A stretch of DNA of 16,673 bases from Dethiobacter sp. (GTDB taxonomy: Bacteria; Bacillota; Dethiobacteria; DTU022), in the NCBI GenBank assembly GCA_018333405.1, contig JAGXSR010000136.1, positions 1 to 16,673 of the forward strand, given 5' to 3'. Position numbers and translations under genes: made by a program. Positions 1 through 7,403 of the stretch are shown here, one piece after another (position 1 is the first letter of the stretch; each line of letters begins with the position of its first letter). The notes beneath the pieces are model-generated. The model worked only from the letters and a program-made list of their open reading frames with translations, was not told the DNA's origin and ran no database searches.

Positions 1-23
1 TTGATACTTGGGGAGTGTGCGCA

Positions 24-1463
24 GTGTCTGCAGTCAGAGTCCGTTTTGCTCCGAGTCCTACCGGTGAGCTGCATATCGGTGGGGCGCGGACCGCTCTTTT
101 TAATTATCTTTATGCCCGCGCCAACGGCGGCACTTTTCTCCTGCGGATCGATGACACTGATCAGGAGCGTTCTCGCCCTGAATTTACCGATGCTTTGATC
201 AGTGTCTTAAAATGGTTGGGGCTGGATTGGGACGAAGGGCCGTATTTTCAATCCCGCCGCCTGACGGAGTACAACCTTGAGGCGGCGAGGCTGCTGGAAG
301 AGAAGAAAGCATATCACTGCTTTTGCGCTCCCGAGCTGTTGCAGGCCGGTCGGGAAGCGGCCCGAAAAGAAGGTAAACTTTACCGCTACCCGGGCAGCTG
401 CCGCGATCTGCCTCCGGAAGAGATGAGGACTTATCTGGCTCAAGGAATCAGTCCGGTAATCCGGCTACGCCTGCCGGACAGCGGCGATACTGTAGTCGAT
501 GATATTATCCGCGGCCAGGTTACATTTGCCAACGATACCCTGGACGATTTTATTATTGTGAAATCAAACGGTCTGCCGACTTATAATTTTGCCAGTGTGG
601 TCGATGACTACCAGTTGGGGATTACTCATGTCATCCGGGCGGAAGAACATCTCTCCAACACGCCCCGCCAGCTGCAATGTGTGCAAAACCTGGGTTATAC
701 TCCGCCCTGTTACGCGCATGTGCCGATGATTCTGGCCCCGGACCGCAGCAAACTGAGCAAACGCCATGGCGCCACTTCCGTGGAAGAATTCCGGTCTCAG
801 GGCTATCTGCCTTCCGCTTTGATTAATTACATAGCGCTTTTGGGTTGGTCACCGGGAGAAGAAGAGGTAAAACCGCTGGCGGAGCTTATAAAAACTTTTT
901 CTCTGGATCGGGTAAGCAAAAATGCCGCGATCTACGATGTAGTCAAATTAACCTGGATGAACGGCCAATACTTGAAAGAAGAGAAGCTGGATCTGCTCGC
1001 GGAAATGGCCGTACCATTTCTTGAAGCAGAGGGCTTACTTAAAGCACCACTGGACTCGTCCGGAACGGAATATTTGCGCCTGGTAATCGCTACCCTGCGG
1101 GAAAGAATTAAAACACTGGCCGAACTGGCGAAAGCCGCCGGTTTTTTCTACCGGAACAACTTCAATTACGATGAACAAGGAGCTGAAAAATATTTCCGCA
1201 AGGAGGGATCAGCAACGCTGCTGCGCCTTGCTGCAGAAAAAATTGGCTCTTTAGGAAATTTTGATGCCCTGCAAGCAGAGCAAGCATACCGTGACTTATG
1301 TGACGGGCTGAATCTCTCCCTCAGCCGCCTGATCAACCCCACCCGGCTGGCTTTAACCGGAATGACTTCCGGGCCCGGGATATTTGATTTAATGGCCGCA
1401 TTGGGTAAAGAAAAAACCCTGTCGAGGCTGGATAGAGCTGCTAAATATATTGAAACCCTTTAA
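24..1463 (+). CDS. gltX: Glutamyl-tRNA synthetase
   Basis: Class I aminoacyl-tRNA synthetase that charges tRNA-Glu with glutamate in the cytoplasm. In bacteria lacking GlnRS the same enzyme often also charges tRNA-Gln for later amidation; this cannot be decided here. Visible motifs are FAPSPTGELHIGG near the N-terminus (HIGH-type signature at residues 17-20) and KLSKR (KMSKS-type) at 243-247. A CFC pair at 99-101 and a Cys at 126 recall the zinc site of E. coli GluRS, but Asp replaces the usual fourth His. The alpha-helical anticodon-binding region follows to residue 480, a normal family length. I chose GTG at 24 because GGGGAG at 10-15 lies 8 nt upstream; the GTG at 15 overlaps that site. 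The gene's promoter lies outside the window. The stop shares bases with the convergent glycosyltransferase stop. Confidence 0.96.
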   Translation: MSAVRVRFAPSPTGELHIGGARTALFNYLYARANGGTFLLRIDDTDQERSRPEFTDALISVLKWLGLDWDEGPYFQSRRLTEYNLEAARLLEEKKAYHCFCAPELLQAGREAARKEGKLYRYPGSCRDLPPEEMRTYLAQGISPVIRLRLPDSGDTVVDDIIRGQVTFANDTLDDFIIVKSNGLPTYNFASVVDDYQLGITHVIRAEEHLSNTPRQLQCVQNLGYTPPCYAHVPMILAPDRSKLSKRHGATSVEEFRSQGYLPSALINYIALLGWSPGEEEVKPLAELIKTFSLDRVSKNAAIYDVVKLTWMNGQYLKEEKLDLLAEMAVPFLEAEGLLKAPLDSSGTEYLRLVIATLRERIKTLAELAKAAGFFYRNNFNYDEQGAEKYFRKEGSATLLRLAAEKIGSLGNFDALQAEQAYRDLCDGLNLSLSRLINPTRLALTGMTSGPGIFDLMAALGKEKTLSRLDRAAKYIETL

Positions 1464-2620
1464 GGTTTGGCCGTACGGACGCTATCAATGAGATTCTGGT
1501 ACGCTTCAAGCATTTGGTTGGCGCAGTAAGAAGATGAAAGCAGGGGAGCGTTATCCAGCGCTTTCTGCTTCATAGACCGGTATATGTGCGGATCTCGGAG
1601 CAGAAGAAGTATACTTTCAGTGAAAGCAGAGAGCGAAAGATCGGTCAGCAGACCATCTTCCCCGTGCTGCACCGTCTCCGCCGGGCCGAAGGCGCGCACC
1701 GCCACGACCGGGAGCCCGGCTGCTTTTGCCTCGCCGATCACCAGCCCTTGGGTCTCTGTTACCGACGGAAAGACAAACAGATGCGCACCGGCGTAGCAAT
1801 GCATCACTTTCGGCCGAGGCAGTACCCCGGTAAAGATTACTTTGTCCTGGATACCCATTTCCAGGCAGAGCCGCTGAAGTTCTCCCTCCAGCGGCCCTTT
1901 GCCCACCAGGACCAGCTTCAGATTGGGAATTATCTCTTGTACCATCCGGAAAGACTTCAGCAGGAAAAGAACATTCTTCTCCTTGCCCAGGCGTCCGACG
2001 AAAAGCAGCACCCTTTCCTCAGGGCGTACACCATAATTCTCTTGCAGCCAGCGCGGGTCTGCACCGCTGAATTCGTCTATGTCCACACCGGTGGGGATGG
2101 TCTTGATCGCCGCATTGACGCCGATACGGTGCAGGTAATTCATGACCAGCTTCGAAGGGGTGACCACCAGATCGCAGCGGTTGCAGAAATCCCGACCGAT
2201 GATCTGCATCAGGCGCTGGGAGCTCTTTTGGGCTACCGGGAGATAGTGCACATATTGATCATAAAGGGTGTGGAAGGTGAAAACCAAAGGCAGTTTATAG
2301 CGCCGCGCCGCCCGTGCGCCCATTCTTCCTAATAGAAAAGGAGAGTGCACATGGATAATATCCAGTCCGATCCGGCGCAAGGTCGATCCCAGCTGTGCCG
2401 AAATGGGAATAGGCAAAGCAAAATCGGGCATGGTCGGCGCGGGAATGGAAACAAAACGGAACACTTTTTCTTCCCGTGGACAGCGATGCAGCGGGTAGTT
2501 GGGGCCAAATATATATACCTCATGACCGCGCAAATTAAATTCACGGGAAAACAGCTCAATAGAACGGACCACACCACTGGTATATGGCCGATAACTGTCA
2601 GTAAACACCCCGATTTTCAA
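1460..2620 (-). CDS. GT4-family glycosyltransferase (GT-B fold)
   Basis: Retaining glycosyltransferase of family GT4, 386 aa, probably cytoplasmic or membrane-peripheral and adding a sugar from an NDP donor to a lipid or cell-surface acceptor. The N-terminal Rossmann half begins MKIGVFTDSYRPYTSGV, a start typical of the diacylglycerol glucosyltransferase/mannosyltransferase branch, and has HVHSPFLLG at 90-98. The C-terminal donor domain has VGRLGKEKN at 208-216 and the E-x7-E donor-binding motif at E289 and E297 (in TETQGLVIGEAKA). The start is TTG, with AAGGAGG about 8 nt upstream. It begins 43 nt after the CapA-like gene and is probably co-transcribed with it. That pairing suggests envelope glycolipid or polysaccharide work, but acceptor and sugar are not visible. 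No terminator was seen at its end, where it meets gltX tail to tail. Confidence 0.9.
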   Translation of the reverse strand: MKIGVFTDSYRPYTSGVVRSIELFSREFNLRGHEVYIFGPNYPLHRCPREEKVFRFVSIPAPTMPDFALPIPISAQLGSTLRRIGLDIIHVHSPFLLGRMGARAARRYKLPLVFTFHTLYDQYVHYLPVAQKSSQRLMQIIGRDFCNRCDLVVTPSKLVMNYLHRIGVNAAIKTIPTGVDIDEFSGADPRWLQENYGVRPEERVLLFVGRLGKEKNVLFLLKSFRMVQEIIPNLKLVLVGKGPLEGELQRLCLEMGIQDKVIFTGVLPRPKVMHCYAGAHLFVFPSVTETQGLVIGEAKAAGLPVVAVRAFGPAETVQHGEDGLLTDLSLSAFTESILLLLRDPHIYRSMKQKALDNAPLLSSSYCANQMLEAYQNLIDSVRTAKP

Positions 2621-2663
2621 GGCGAATACCTCCTTGGAACCCTATTATTTACGACAAAACAGG

Positions 2664-3884
2664 CTATTTTAATTCCGAAAAGCGAAAAGTTTCCACGATC
2701 CCCTTCATCCAGGCCAACCCCTCTTCAAGCTCTTCCATCTGGGCTGAGTTAAGGTTATATTCCTCCGGGCCCCGCTTGAGCACTTCCTGCACAGGTAAAA
2801 TACGATGGCGCCAGTCCCTATGGACCCAGGTGATTTGGTAGCCGGCATCGCTGATCACGGTTTCACCGCTGTTTAAGTTTTTTTCCAGCTCCACCTGTAA
2901 AAGCAGGCCATACTGAACCGCAGGAGTAGGAATATAGGGCGGCCAATGAAACTGATTAGAGACAAAATTGCCCAGCGAGTAAGCAACCAAGGCCCGTTTT
3001 CCGGCCCTTTCCCCTTCGCGGACCGTAATCCACTCCAGCGGCTGGATCACATGGGGATGGCTGCCTAAAATCAGATCGGCCCCGGCGTCAGCCAGGCGTT
3101 GAGCTAAGTCCCGCTGGTAATCGGCGGGATCAAAGCTGTATTCGAAGCCCCAGTGCATGTAGACGGCGACCAGGTCGGCGCCGGCCCGGCGGGCGGCGGC
3201 AATCTCTTCAAACATCGGCGAAGGGTCCTGGAAGTTTTCGATATATTTGACAGCATAACCGTGATCCCGGGGGACCGGGATGCCGTTGGTGCTTTTGGTA
3301 TAGGCGGTGAAAGCAATCTGTATGCCGTTTACATCAACGATCAGCGGAGTATCTCTATCCTCCGGGGTTAAATAAGTCCCGAAATTTAACAGTCCGGCGG
3401 CGCGCACATTTTCCACCGTGGTTTTCAGTCCACTCATTCCCATATCCATTGAATGATTATTAGCGGTGGCCAAAAGATCAAAACCCGCCTCTTTTAAATT
3501 GGCGGCGAGCTCTTCCGGAGTATTAAAAGTAGGGAAACCGGAGTAACCCCTTGCGGACCCGGCCAGTGTGGTCTCCAGGTTGCCTACAGTAATATCGGCA
3601 TCGAGCAGAGCAGGGGCGATGAAATCGAAGCTGGGCCGAAAATCATAAACAACGCTCCCGTCGGCGGCAGTGGTGCGGGCCTGCTCTACCTGGGTCAAAT
3701 GGCCCATAATGTCGCCGACAGCAGCCAGGGTAGCGGACAAGACACGGGGTTCATTGTCGGGTATACCAGGCGGGAGAACTTCAGGGCCAAGGCCGGCGGG
3801 AAGGGGCGGCGAGAAAAGGGTTGTCCCCAAAAATGCTAATATTACCGCAATTACTAACAGTCCAAGAATATGTCCCCGGCGCAA
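2664..3884 (-). CDS. CapA-family metallophosphatase-like membrane-anchored protein
   Basis: Member of the CapA/PgsA family, which has a calcineurin-like fold; relatives take part in poly-gamma-glutamate capsule synthesis or act on other envelope substrates. An uncleaved signal anchor (about residues 5-25, GLLVIAVILAFLG) should place the catalytic domain outside the membrane. Metal-site type motifs in order are AAVGDIM (Asp about 58), GNLET (Asn about 102), TANNHSMD (about 140-147), MHWGFEY (His about 244), GSHPHV (His 276 and 278) and SLGNF (303-307). I chose TTG at 3884: AGGAG lies 8 nt upstream, and the protein then begins MRRGHILGLLVIAVIL. The longer frame from ATG at 3929 has no ribosome binding site. 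Product 406 aa. First gene of a two-gene operon with the glycosyltransferase. No capBC genes are nearby, so a capsule role is unproven. Confidence 0.88.
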   Translation of the reverse strand: MRRGHILGLLVIAVILAFLGTTLFSPPLPAGLGPEVLPPGIPDNEPRVLSATLAAVGDIMGHLTQVEQARTTAADGSVVYDFRPSFDFIAPALLDADITVGNLETTLAGSARGYSGFPTFNTPEELAANLKEAGFDLLATANNHSMDMGMSGLKTTVENVRAAGLLNFGTYLTPEDRDTPLIVDVNGIQIAFTAYTKSTNGIPVPRDHGYAVKYIENFQDPSPMFEEIAAARRAGADLVAVYMHWGFEYSFDPADYQRDLAQRLADAGADLILGSHPHVIQPLEWITVREGERAGKRALVAYSLGNFVSNQFHWPPYIPTPAVQYGLLLQVELEKNLNSGETVISDAGYQITWVHRDWRHRILPVQEVLKRGPEEYNLNSAQMEELEEGLAWMKGIVETFRFSELK

Positions 3885-3968
3885 TTGATTCACTCCTGTC
3901 TTTCGATCTGTGTAGATATACTTAAGCATCCAGTAACTGCTGACAGCGTATCCGGTCCGAGCGTTTTC

Positions 3969-3977
3969 ATTATATCA
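3969..3977 (-). promoter_or_regulatory. Extended -10 promoter for the CapA-like/GT4 operon
   Basis: Reading the minus strand, TGA-TATAAT forms an extended -10 element. No good -35 is visible at 16-18 nt upstream. A start of transcription near 3962 would give a leader of about 78 nt to the TTG start. It would leave the ATG at 3929 inside the leader, without a ribosome binding site. Confidence 0.5.
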
Positions 3978-4147
3978 CAGAACCGTTGCCTCAGACGCGT
4001 TTTTATGCGGATCAATACTTCATTTCTAAAAACCCTTTTTATTGCTGAATTGCTCCCGCTTGCGCCTTCATTTTAAATTAAAACAAGGCCTTTCCGGTTG
4101 CAGGGATATGAGCAATATAAATAGAATTTTTTTATAAAAGCACTTAG
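3978..4147. other. Intergenic spacer without a recognised gene
   Basis: AT-rich spacer between the divergent CapA-like operon and the oxidoreductase region. It has several T-runs and stop codons in all frames. I see no convincing coding frame, tRNA, riboswitch core or repeat in it. A promoter for the oxidoreductase genes presumably lies between here and 4350, but no clear -35/-10 pair stands out. Confidence 0.5.
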
Positions 4148-4309
4148 TTTTGCAAAGTTTCCAAGCAAACGATTAAGGGGGCAGGATATGAGTCTGTTAA
4201 TGGACAGCACAGCGATGTTTTGGACAATATCCGGGAGGTGAATCTGGAGCAGGCTGTAGAGCTATGCAAAGAGATGGCAGCGCTGATAGATCAAGATCTT
4301 TTTTCGTAA
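4148..4309 (+). pseudogene. Small open frame, probably a broken or relict gene
   Basis: An open frame of 53 codons runs from just after a TAG at 4145 to TAA at 4307-4309. Its end reads like real protein, for example SDVLDNIREVNLEQAVELCK, with an amphipathic helical look. There is no start codon with a ribosome binding site in this frame; the only late candidate is GTG at 4238. In the neighbouring frame, an AAGGGGG 7 nt upstream serves ATG at 4188, but that frame stops after 17 codons at TGA 4239-4241. That stop overlaps the GTG. A simple reading is a small gene whose start and body were separated by a frameshift. A pair of tiny overlapping genes, or chance, remain possible. I do not recognise the family. 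Confidence 0.3.
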
Positions 4310-4360
4310 ATACACTTTACTGAAATTATTTGCTTTAGATTTAAGGAGGGCAAACAACTA

Positions 4361-6244
4361 ATGAATGGGTATTGCGGCAAACTACTCAAAGTGGATTTGG
4401 GCAGCGGCATCATGGAAAGCGTTCCTTTAAGCATGGAGCTGACCGAGAACTATCTCGGGGGCAGTGGTATCGGTGCGCGGCTGCTCTATGATCTATTGGG
4501 GGATAAGCTTAAAGAAACAGATCCTTTCAGTCCGGAAAATCCGCTGATTTTTATGACCGGCCCGTTTAGCGGCACAACGCTCCCTTCCACCGCGCGGATG
4601 ACGGTCAACGCTCTCTCCCCTTTAACCGGTTTGTGGGGCGAGGCCAACGTGGGCGGCTACTTAGGCGCCCAGCTTAAATTTGCCGGTTACGACGGTGTGA
4701 TTATCACCGGCGCCTCCAGCAAACCGGTATACCTTTGTATCGGCGCGGATAAATCAGATTTATTGCCGGCAAGCGAGCTTTGGGGCAAAGAAACCTTTGA
4801 AACAACCGATCTTCTGCAGGTTCGTCACGCTGCGGGCAGCCGCAAGCCTGCCGTAGCGGTGATCGGTCCCGCCGGAGAAAACAGGGTGCTTTATGCCTCC
4901 ATTGCTCACAATAAAGGCCACCACTTTGGCCGCAGCGGAATGGGCGCGGTAATGGGAGCAAAGAACTTAAAGGCGCTCGTGGTTTCAGGCAGCGGCAAAA
5001 TTGAGCCGGCCGACTTGGAAACATATAACATGGTGCGGCAACGTCTAGCCGGGAAGATGAAAGAGAGCATGCTGGCTCAGGTCTTGAACTTGTTCGGCAC
5101 TAACTGCGGAACCGACATGGGCCATATGTCCGGAGATGTGCCCATTAAAAACTGGCAGCAGGGGGAGTGGTACGATGGAATCTCCGCTTTAAATGGGGTG
5201 GCTTTTGATTCTGTCTTAACCGGCCGGGCAACCTGTTATGCCTGCCCTATCGCCTGCAAACGGGTAGTGGAGGTGAAGGAGGGGCTTTTTAAAACAGAAG
5301 AAGGCCCCGGGCCGGAATATGAAACGATCACCTCTTTCGGCACGATGTGCCTGATCCCTGATGCCGCTGCGGTATCCAAATTAAACGACCGCTGCAACAG
5401 GCTGGGCCTGGATACGATCAGCTGCGGCTGCACCGTTGCTTTTGCCATAGATTGTTTCGAAAAAGGCCTGCTTGGTACTGCGGATACCGGCGGCCTGGAT
5501 CTGAAATGGGGCGACGCGGAAACTGTCCTTAAGTTAATTGAGCAGATCGCCGTCCGGGCCGGGTTTGGGGCGGATCTGGCTCTGGGCAGCTTCCGCCTGG
5601 CGGAGAAACTCGGAGGCGAAGCCCTGAATTATCAGTCTACGGTAAAGAAAATGGAGGCGCCGATGCATGATCCGCGAGCCTACCACGGGATGGGTTTGGC
5701 TTACGCCACATCGATCAGGGGCGCCTGCCATGAGTCGGGCGTATCCATGGCGGTAGAGCATGGGACTATGACCCTTGACGGTATCGGACTGGAAAGCGCC
5801 TATCCTGGTCAGAGCAGCGAAAATAAAGCCAGGCTGGTGCAACTGAGTCAGGACTTCGGTATGGTCTTCAGCACCGGCGCTTTGGTCTGCAATCTGGGTG
5901 GTATGATTTACGATCAGCAGGATTTTCGGGAAGCATTGAGCGCCGTCACCGGCAGAAGCTGGACCCTGGAAGAGATTCTGCGCTGCGGCCGGCGCATCTG
6001 GATGCTCAAACGGGCAATAAACCTGCTGCGCGGCGCCGGCGCGGAAGAAGATCGTTTGCCTAAGCTTTTGACTGCCGCCTTAGAAGAGGGAGGAGCGGCA
6101 GGTTCCCAGCCGGATATGGATAAAATGTTGATGGAATTCTACGAGCTGCGCGGTTTTGATGCCGCAGGCTACCCAACGGCTGAAGTAATGTGTGGGCTAG
6201 GCCTGGAAGATGTGCTGGAAAGCCTGATCAAAAGCAGAAAGTAG
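4361..6244 (+). CDS. aor: Tungsten-type aldehyde:ferredoxin oxidoreductase
   Basis: Cytoplasmic enzyme of the AOR family. Known members oxidise aldehydes to carboxylic acids, or run the reverse reduction, with ferredoxin as electron partner, using a bis-pterin tungsten (rarely Mo) cofactor and one Fe4S4 cluster. The product is 627 aa, a usual length. The N-terminal domain starts NGYCGKLLKVDLGSG and contains the cofactor-binding stretch around LGGSGIGARLLYD (32-44) and RMTVNALSPLTGLWGEANVGG (79-99). Cluster ligands are visible as C292-x2-C295-x3-C299 (CYACPIAC) and C510 (ALVCNLGG). DPRAYHGMGLAYATS (437-451) is a family-typical stretch. ATG is preceded by AAGGAGG 10-11 nt upstream. The MoaD-like gene 89 nt downstream fits a role in making its pterin cofactor. 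The exact AOR subtype and substrate are not readable from the sequence. Confidence 0.93.
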   Translation: MNGYCGKLLKVDLGSGIMESVPLSMELTENYLGGSGIGARLLYDLLGDKLKETDPFSPENPLIFMTGPFSGTTLPSTARMTVNALSPLTGLWGEANVGGYLGAQLKFAGYDGVIITGASSKPVYLCIGADKSDLLPASELWGKETFETTDLLQVRHAAGSRKPAVAVIGPAGENRVLYASIAHNKGHHFGRSGMGAVMGAKNLKALVVSGSGKIEPADLETYNMVRQRLAGKMKESMLAQVLNLFGTNCGTDMGHMSGDVPIKNWQQGEWYDGISALNGVAFDSVLTGRATCYACPIACKRVVEVKEGLFKTEEGPGPEYETITSFGTMCLIPDAAAVSKLNDRCNRLGLDTISCGCTVAFAIDCFEKGLLGTADTGGLDLKWGDAETVLKLIEQIAVRAGFGADLALGSFRLAEKLGGEALNYQSTVKKMEAPMHDPRAYHGMGLAYATSIRGACHESGVSMAVEHGTMTLDGIGLESAYPGQSSENKARLVQLSQDFGMVFSTGALVCNLGGMIYDQQDFREALSAVTGRSWTLEEILRCGRRIWMLKRAINLLRGAGAEEDRLPKLLTAALEEGGAAGSQPDMDKMLMEFYELRGFDAAGYPTAEVMCGLGLEDVLESLIKSRK

Positions 6245-6333
6245 TTAATTCAGGCGGCTTCATCTGATTTTGTTCCGCCGTAGCGGATTAGAGCTAAAAG
6301 AGAGGAGGGGAGGCGGCCACGGCTGAGATCACA

Positions 6334-6591
6334 GTGCATGTTGAATACTCGGGCTTGATCGCCAGGTTAACCGGAGCAAACTCCGACCAGTTCTCCATGC
6401 AGGCAGGAGACAACGTAGAAAACCTGCTTAAGAAGGTTCTCTCCCGCCACGAGGCTTTGGCCAAAGGTAAAAGCGCTTTGTTTATTGCCGTAAACAGGAA
6501 GGCTCTGCCGGCCCACCTGTCGGCCTGGAGGCAGCAGCTGCTTTATGATGGCGATCGGGTCATGATCACGGTCAGGATAATCGGCGGATAA
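6334..6591 (+). CDS. MoaD/ThiS-like sulfur carrier protein
   Basis: Small beta-grasp protein ending VRIIGG. The C-terminal Gly-Gly is the residue pair that is adenylated and thiocarboxylated to donate sulfur to the pterin dithiolene in Moco/Wco synthesis. Placement right after the oxidoreductase gene, a common arrangement, supports that role. The coordinates use GTG 6334 (85 aa), the only standard start codon in the open frame. That start is doubtful: the strong AGGAGGGGAGG (6303-6313) is over 20 nt away, and the first beta strand (ITVHVEY) would be cut. The same frame upstream reads ACG-GCT-GAG-ATC-ACA from 6319. That ACG is 5-10 nt from the ribosome binding site and would give (M)AEITVHVEYSG, 90 aa. 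An in-frame TAA at 6295-6297 blocks further extension. Confidence 0.85.
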   Translation: MHVEYSGLIARLTGANSDQFSMQAGDNVENLLKKVLSRHEALAKGKSALFIAVNRKALPAHLSAWRQQLLYDGDRVMITVRIIGG

Positions 6592-6623
6592 TAAACATTT
6601 CAGCGGTTCTGATTGCTCAATTT

Positions 6624-6649
6624 TGATCATACAGATAAATGATCATACA
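6624..6649 (+). repeat. Two direct copies of TGATCATACA
   Basis: TGATCATACA occurs at 6624-6633 and again at 6640-6649, a period of 16 bp, just upstream of the small membrane protein gene. TGATCA inside each unit is itself palindromic. It could be a regulator site or chance; no function is known to me. Confidence 0.4.
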
Positions 6650-6675
6650 CTGAGAAAATCTTGGGAGGGAAAAAA

Positions 6676-6942
6676 ATGGATCAGCTTACCGTATATGGGG
6701 TAGCCCTGGTCCCGGTTCTGGTTGGATTAAACGAGCTGCTGAAGCGGAGCGGAGTTCCTTCCCGATTCATTCCCGTTACATCTATGGTTATGAGCTACTT
6801 CTTTGCTTTTTATTACCTGGCGCCGGGTGATTTTAAGAAAGCTTTGCTGTTCGGAACCGTGCTGGGTCTGTCCGCAATCGGCTTATTTTCCGGGGCGAAA
6901 AATACTTTTTTGGCGACCAGCAAAGCAGCGAAAAAAAGGTGA
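6676..6942 (+). CDS. Small holin-like membrane protein
   Basis: 88 aa protein with three likely membrane segments (about 6-20, 32-52 and 57-75) and a basic tail (KAAKKR). The layout, a GLNELLKRSGVPSRFIP loop and the ending GLSAIGLFSGAKNT, resembles small phage-derived holin-type proteins found widely in Firmicutes. No endolysin or other phage gene is nearby, so lysis is not implied. It could be a domesticated membrane protein. Start ATG at 6676 with GGGAGG 7 nt upstream; a TTG in the same frame at 6661 has no support. It lies 84 nt after the MoaD-like gene and may share its transcript. Function unknown. Confidence 0.75.
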   Translation: MDQLTVYGVALVPVLVGLNELLKRSGVPSRFIPVTSMVMSYFFAFYYLAPGDFKKALLFGTVLGLSAIGLFSGAKNTFLATSKAAKKR

Positions 6943-7105
6943 GTCTTTAAGCGCCGCTTTTCGGGAATTATTTGGCTCGAAATCAATTAGTTTACATAAG
7001 ATAGATTATCGGAAGTTAATTTTCGCTACGGAAACCGCTAATATATTTTTTTTCTGCTTCACGAAAAAGCTGTCCGGCGAAATATCTGCGCATAGAAAAA
7101 TACAA

Positions 7106-7133
7106 TTGACAGTCAGAGCCGCTTTGATATAAA
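7106..7133 (+). promoter_or_regulatory. Sigma-A-type promoter of leuA
   Basis: TTGACA at 7106-7111 and TATAAA at 7128-7133 are separated by 16 nt. Transcription would begin near 7140, just at the start of the T-box leader. The preceding stretch 6943-7105 shows no gene or clear structure. Confidence 0.75.
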
Positions 7134-7139
7134 ATCTAC

Positions 7140-7403
7140 ACAAGTAAATATAAGTGAAGGCAATGACCGGAACTAGTACCTGGGAAAACCCTTTCAGAGA
7201 GCCGCCGGATGGTGCAAGACGGCAGGAGCGACCTAGTGAACTCCTCCGGGAGCCGCCCGGCTGAAACCAAATTGTAAAGTTTGGCAGTAGGCCCGGCCGG
7301 AGACTTCCGTTAACATAAAGAGTGGGCGGTAGCAGTTTTGCCGTCAAGAAGAGTGGCACCGCGGAAAGTTCAACCTTTCGTCTCTTTGAGCGAAGGGTTT
7401 TTT
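7140..7403 (+). promoter_or_regulatory. T-box leader (tRNA-Leu sensing) of leuA
   Basis: This RNA leader reads the charging state of a tRNA and lets transcription continue when the tRNA is uncharged. Visible parts in order are AGTA at 7175-7178 (specifier-loop side); AGAGAG at about 7196-7201, followed by GGATGGTGC (distal stem I); and AGTGAA before the specifier codon CTC (Leu) at 7241-7243. The T-box sequence AGAGTGGCACCGCGG is at about 7350-7364, followed by a terminator. A Leu specifier matches the downstream gene leuA. The base after TGG in the T-box bulge is C, whereas A73 of tRNA-Leu would call for T/U. The register (CTC rather than AAC or TCC) therefore rests on the GAA context and the downstream gene. 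Confidence 0.9.
7372..7403 (+). terminator. T-box regulated intrinsic terminator
   Basis: The stem AACCTTTCG / CGAAGGGTT (7372-7380 with 7391-7399) is followed by a T-run through 7403. It competes with the antiterminator that contains the T-box sequence just upstream. It lies 80 nt before the leuA start. Confidence 0.88.

Noticed and set aside
1586..2332. 248-codon plus-strand open frame inside the glycosyltransferase gene
   Set aside because: It is antisense to a well-supported GT4 gene, has no recognisable domain or ribosome binding site, and its composition follows the complementary codons.
3870..4076. 68-codon plus-strand frame upstream of the oxidoreductase
   Set aside because: It overlaps the start and promoter of the CapA-like gene on the other strand and has no ribosome binding site or family resemblance.
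6676..6942. Prophage remnant around the holin-like gene
   Set aside because: No integrase, endolysin, tail or other phage gene and no attachment-site repeats are seen; one small membrane protein is not enough.
6803..7132. 109-codon plus-strand frame overlapping the holin-like gene
   Set aside because: It starts inside the small membrane protein gene in another frame, has no ribosome binding site, and runs into the leuA promoter.
7006..7359. Minus-strand frame covering the T-box leader
   Set aside because: The region is fully explained by the promoter and T-box RNA on the plus strand, and the frame has no coding signs.
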